DNA of 9,987 bases from Ferruginibacter sp. GTDB taxonomy: Bacteria > Bacteroidota > Bacteroidia > Chitinophagales > Chitinophagaceae. The stretch's first letter is position 1; each line of letters opens with the position of its first letter. Made by a program: the position numbers and the translations under genes. The notes under the pieces were generated by a model. The model searched no databases. It worked only from the letters and a program-made list of their open reading frames with translations, and was not told where the DNA came from. This document shows, piece by piece, positions 8,144 to 9,987 of this stretch. The DNA lies in the NCBI GenBank assembly GCA_025362765.1, contig JANYFI010000481.1:1-9987 (forward strand), in the 5' to 3' direction.

Positions 8144-8424
8144 ATTTTTCAGATCAACAAATTTACTGAAGGTGGAGCGGGACTAACAGGGCGTGGTGCA
8201 GGCGTGAGCAAATTATGATTGGTTCAGTAAAGGAAATAATACCGATGAAAAAGTGCCTGAGCTAAAGGGAATGTTATGCTGCTAAAGTAATAAATATCGT
8301 TTACGGATTGCCCGAAAACTTGTGAATTGAAGCCATAAAAAAGTTGCTGCTCCTTTCACTTATAAAAAAGATTGATGGAGGAACATTTATTGGCAATAGA
8401 GTCAAACGACTGCAATCATTTTAA
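8144..8424 (+). pseudogene. Possible decayed rightward gene, frame-broken
   Basis: Protein-like stretches follow one another in different frames of the + strand: FQINKFTEGGAGLTGRGAG (about 8147-8203, frame ending in TGA at 8216), then YDWFSKGNNTDEKVPELKGM (8214-8273, ending in TAA at 8283), then AAKVINIVYGLPENL (8278-8322), a TGA, and IEAIKKLLLL onward to a TAA at 8422. Each switch occurs within a few bases of the previous stop, as expected for frameshifts in an old gene. I do not recognise the product. It could also be chance, as each piece is short. Confidence 0.35.
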
Positions 8425-8777
8425 GCGTGTTCCAGCTTGTTATCAATAAATATATCCAGCAGCCCCAGTACGTAATCCACTTTTGTTTTATCAATCGTGT
8501 CCAGCAGTTTAGCCTTGTCTATAAAAACTGCTTCATGTCCTTCGCTATTATTAACAGGTAATAAAAATATTTCGACGGGCACTTTTAACACGATGGCGAT
8601 TTTTTCAAGCGTAGATAACTGCAGATCTACCTGCCCGTTTTCAATCAGTGATAAATCTTTCGCCTTCATGCCGATTTGTGTGGCCAGGTCTTTTTGAAGA
8701 ATATTTTTTTTCTTACGCAGTTCAGTAATATTTAATGCCACCAGCTGTCGAAGGCCGCAGGGTTTAATTTTTTGCAT
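8421..8777 (-). CDS. XRE-family helix-turn-helix regulator
   Basis: A 118-aa protein with one HTH_3/XRE-like DNA-binding domain at about residues 12-72: LNITELRKKKNILQKDLATQ, then IGMKAKDLSLIENGQVDLQL and STLEKIAIVLKVPVEIFLL, the usual five-helix pattern. The C-terminal 45 residues are short and of unknown role, perhaps dimerisation. The target genes cannot be told. The ATG at 8777 is bounded by an in-frame stop 15 bases upstream. It stands alone: the RND gene ends 96 bases upstream behind a hairpin, and cas9 is 1.26 kb downstream beyond the tracrRNA, so it is not clearly part of the CRISPR operon. Regulation of cas genes by it is possible but unsupported. Confidence 0.85.
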   Translation of the reverse strand: MQKIKPCGLRQLVALNITELRKKKNILQKDLATQIGMKAKDLSLIENGQVDLQLSTLEKIAIVLKVPVEIFLLPVNNSEGHEAVFIDKAKLLDTIDKTKVDYVLGLLDIFIDNKLEHA

Positions 8778-8832
8778 GCAAAACGTTTTTTAAATAAAAA
8801 AATAAAATGTTGCTACAACTGTGTCAGTAAAA

Positions 8833-8865
8833 GTTCAGGATGAAACAGCACGCTTCATCCTGAAC
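8833..8865 (-). terminator. Terminator hairpin after the RND efflux gene
   Basis: GTTCAGGATGAA (8833-8844) and TTCATCCTGAAC (8854-8865) are exact reverse complements with a 9-base loop, starting 8 bases after the efflux gene stop. On the leftward strand TTTTAC follows. The 12-bp stem is strong although the T-run is short. It should isolate the efflux operon from the XRE gene. Confidence 0.8.
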
Positions 8866-8873
8866 AATATTGT

Positions 8874-9987
8874 TTAATCCATTTTTTGACCAAGTTTTTT
8901 ATAGCCCAGATAAAAGAATAGTGGAAAAACCAATAAGGTTAATACGGTGGCGGTAGTGAGTCCGCCAATTACTACTATCGCCAATGGTTTAGATGTTTCT
9001 GAACCGATACCGTGCGACAATGCAGCCGGCATCAATCCGATGGCCGCCATTAATGCAGTCATCACCACCGGCCTTACCCTTGTTTTTACTCCTTCCATTA
9101 TTGCGGTTTCCAGCGAATGATGCGTGAATTCGCTTTTCTTTATTTTCTGCAAATTGTTTTTGAAAACCGTAATCAGGATTACGCCGTTCTGAATACAAAT
9201 ACCGAATAAGGCGATAAAGCCAATGCCTGCCGAAATACTAAAATTGGTTCCCGATAACAGCAGCGCCGCAATACCACCAATAATGGCAAAGGGTACATTC
9301 AGTAATACCATGCCTGCATCTTTTACATTCCCAAACATGATAAACAATATCAGGAAGATGAGCAGCAAACTGATCGGTACTACCTGCCCCAGGCGTTTGG
9401 TTGCCCGTTGCTGGTTTTCAAAATCACCGGCCCACTGCATATCATATCCTTTATCCAGGTGCACGGCTTTATCAACCTTCGCCTGTGCTTCTGCTATTGT
9501 ACTTCCCATATCGCGGCCCCTTACAGAAAACTTAACCGCACTATATCTTCTGTTATCATCCCTGAAAATTATACTGGGTCCGGTAAGCCTTGAAATGGTG
9601 GCAATGCTTTTAATGGGCACCTGCGAACCGCGAATGGTAGGTACCATCAAATTACTGATGGCTTCGGCATTGTTCCGGTATCCTTCCATGTACCGCAGGC
9701 GCAACTGGAATTTTTTCTCGCCTTCATAAATCTGCGAGATGGCTTTTCCTCCAATGGCCATTTCAATGATGGCGTTGGCATCTGCTGTAGTCACCCCATA
9801 CAAAGCCATTTTGTTTTGATCCAGGTCAATGCGCAATTCAGGCTGGCCAATATTTCTGATTACACCGAGGTCTTCCACGCCCTTTATATTTTTCATCACA
9901 TCGTACACTTCGTCAGCCTTGTGCTCAGTATAAGTTAATGTATCGCCATAAATTTTAACCACCAGCGAGCCTTTTACGCCCGATACT
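8874..9987 (-). CDS. Heavy-metal RND efflux pump, CzcA/CusA family (C-terminal part)
   Basis: Inner-membrane proton-driven pump of a tripartite export system for metal ions. The visible 371 residues cover the second periplasmic section and the C-terminal membrane half. They begin VSGVKGSLVVKIYGDTL (the usual second-porter-domain motif), followed by VPIKSIATI and then several hydrophobic segments. The C-terminal motifs TRVRPVVMTALMAAIGLMPA and IGSETSKPLAIVVIGGL are diagnostic of the HME-RND family. The frame stays open to the right window edge, so the GTG at 9962 is not the start; the N-terminal two thirds lie outside. The metal cannot be told from this part. Membrane-fusion and outer-membrane partners are probably further right or elsewhere. 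It is unrelated to the CRISPR locus and gives the apparent host base composition, closer to cas1 than to cas9. Confidence 0.93.
   Translation of the reverse strand, partial: VSGVKGSLVVKIYGDTLTYTEHKADEVYDVMKNIKGVEDLGVIRNIGQPELRIDLDQNKMALYGVTTADANAIIEMAIGGKAISQIYEGEKKFQLRLRYMEGYRNNAEAISNLMVPTIRGSQVPIKSIATISRLTGPSIIFRDDNRRYSAVKFSVRGRDMGSTIAEAQAKVDKAVHLDKGYDMQWAGDFENQQRATKRLGQVVPISLLLIFLILFIMFGNVKDAGMVLLNVPFAIIGGIAALLLSGTNFSISAGIGFIALFGICIQNGVILITVFKNNLQKIKKSEFTHHSLETAIMEGVKTRVRPVVMTALMAAIGLMPAALSHGIGSETSKPLAIVVIGGLTTATVLTLLVFPLFFYLGYKKLGQKMD

Noticed and set aside
8770..8783. 14-bp palindrome TTTTGCATGCAAAA over the XRE start codon as an autoregulatory operator
   Set aside because: It is short, AT-rich at the arms and partly fixed by the start codon and Lys/Gln codons; no second copy was seen in the window.
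9223..9729. A 168-aa rightward reading frame
   Set aside because: It lies antisense inside the strongly supported efflux gene and its translation shows no family features; it is a shadow frame.
9960..9962. GTG as the start of the efflux gene
   Set aside because: The frame continues upstream to the window edge with the conserved GVKGS motif, so the gene is cut by the edge rather than starting here.

Overview
The window looks like Bacteroidota (Bacteroidetes), possibly a Chitinophagaceae-like member. The evidence is a large type II-C Cas9, promoters of the Bacteroidota form TAnnTTTG, genes without Shine-Dalgarno sequences, and a CzcA/CusA-type efflux pump. The lineage is an inference from style, not from a marker gene.

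Layout, left to right. Positions 1-79 hold a strong hairpin that closes the cas operon; the CRISPR array is not in the window and probably lies further left. Positions 80-7162 are a leftward type II-C operon, transcribed cas9 -> P-loop ATPase -> cas1 -> cas2. Cas9 (1511 aa) keeps every catalytic residue. The ATPase is an unexpected passenger between cas9 and cas1. At the cas9 3' end sits a short relic of a second cas1 start, still overlapping the cas9 stop by ATGA, followed by a 47-bp near-complete palindrome. Base composition changes at this point: cas9 is AT-rich, while the ATPase, cas1 and cas2 are clearly richer in GC. The operon therefore looks like a mosaic.

The noncoding stretch upstream of cas9 (7163-7700) is the most interesting part. 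It encodes a rightward tracrRNA (about 7631-7698) with an exactly spaced TTTG-N19-TAnnTTTG promoter. About 85 bases before the anti-repeat lies one isolated CRISPR-repeat-like segment (7544-7561) able to pair with it over its whole length. The 12 bases directly 5' of that segment (7532-7543), where a spacer would sit, are the exact reverse complement of 7372-7383. That site lies between a leftward promoter for cas9 and a rightward promoter for the long RNA. This is the logic of the S. pyogenes tracr-L natural single guide, or of CreR-type degenerate mini-CRISPR RNAs: a short-guide RNA that would direct Cas9 to bind, without cutting, and repress its own operon. Here it appears in a Bacteroidota II-C system with a different layout.

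Positions 7701-8420 have no intact gene; the right half carries apparent reading-frame fragments of a decayed rightward gene. Positions 8421-8777 encode a small XRE-family regulator (leftward). Positions 8874-9987 are the C-terminal part of a heavy-metal RND efflux pump (leftward, cut by the window edge), ending in a clear hairpin.
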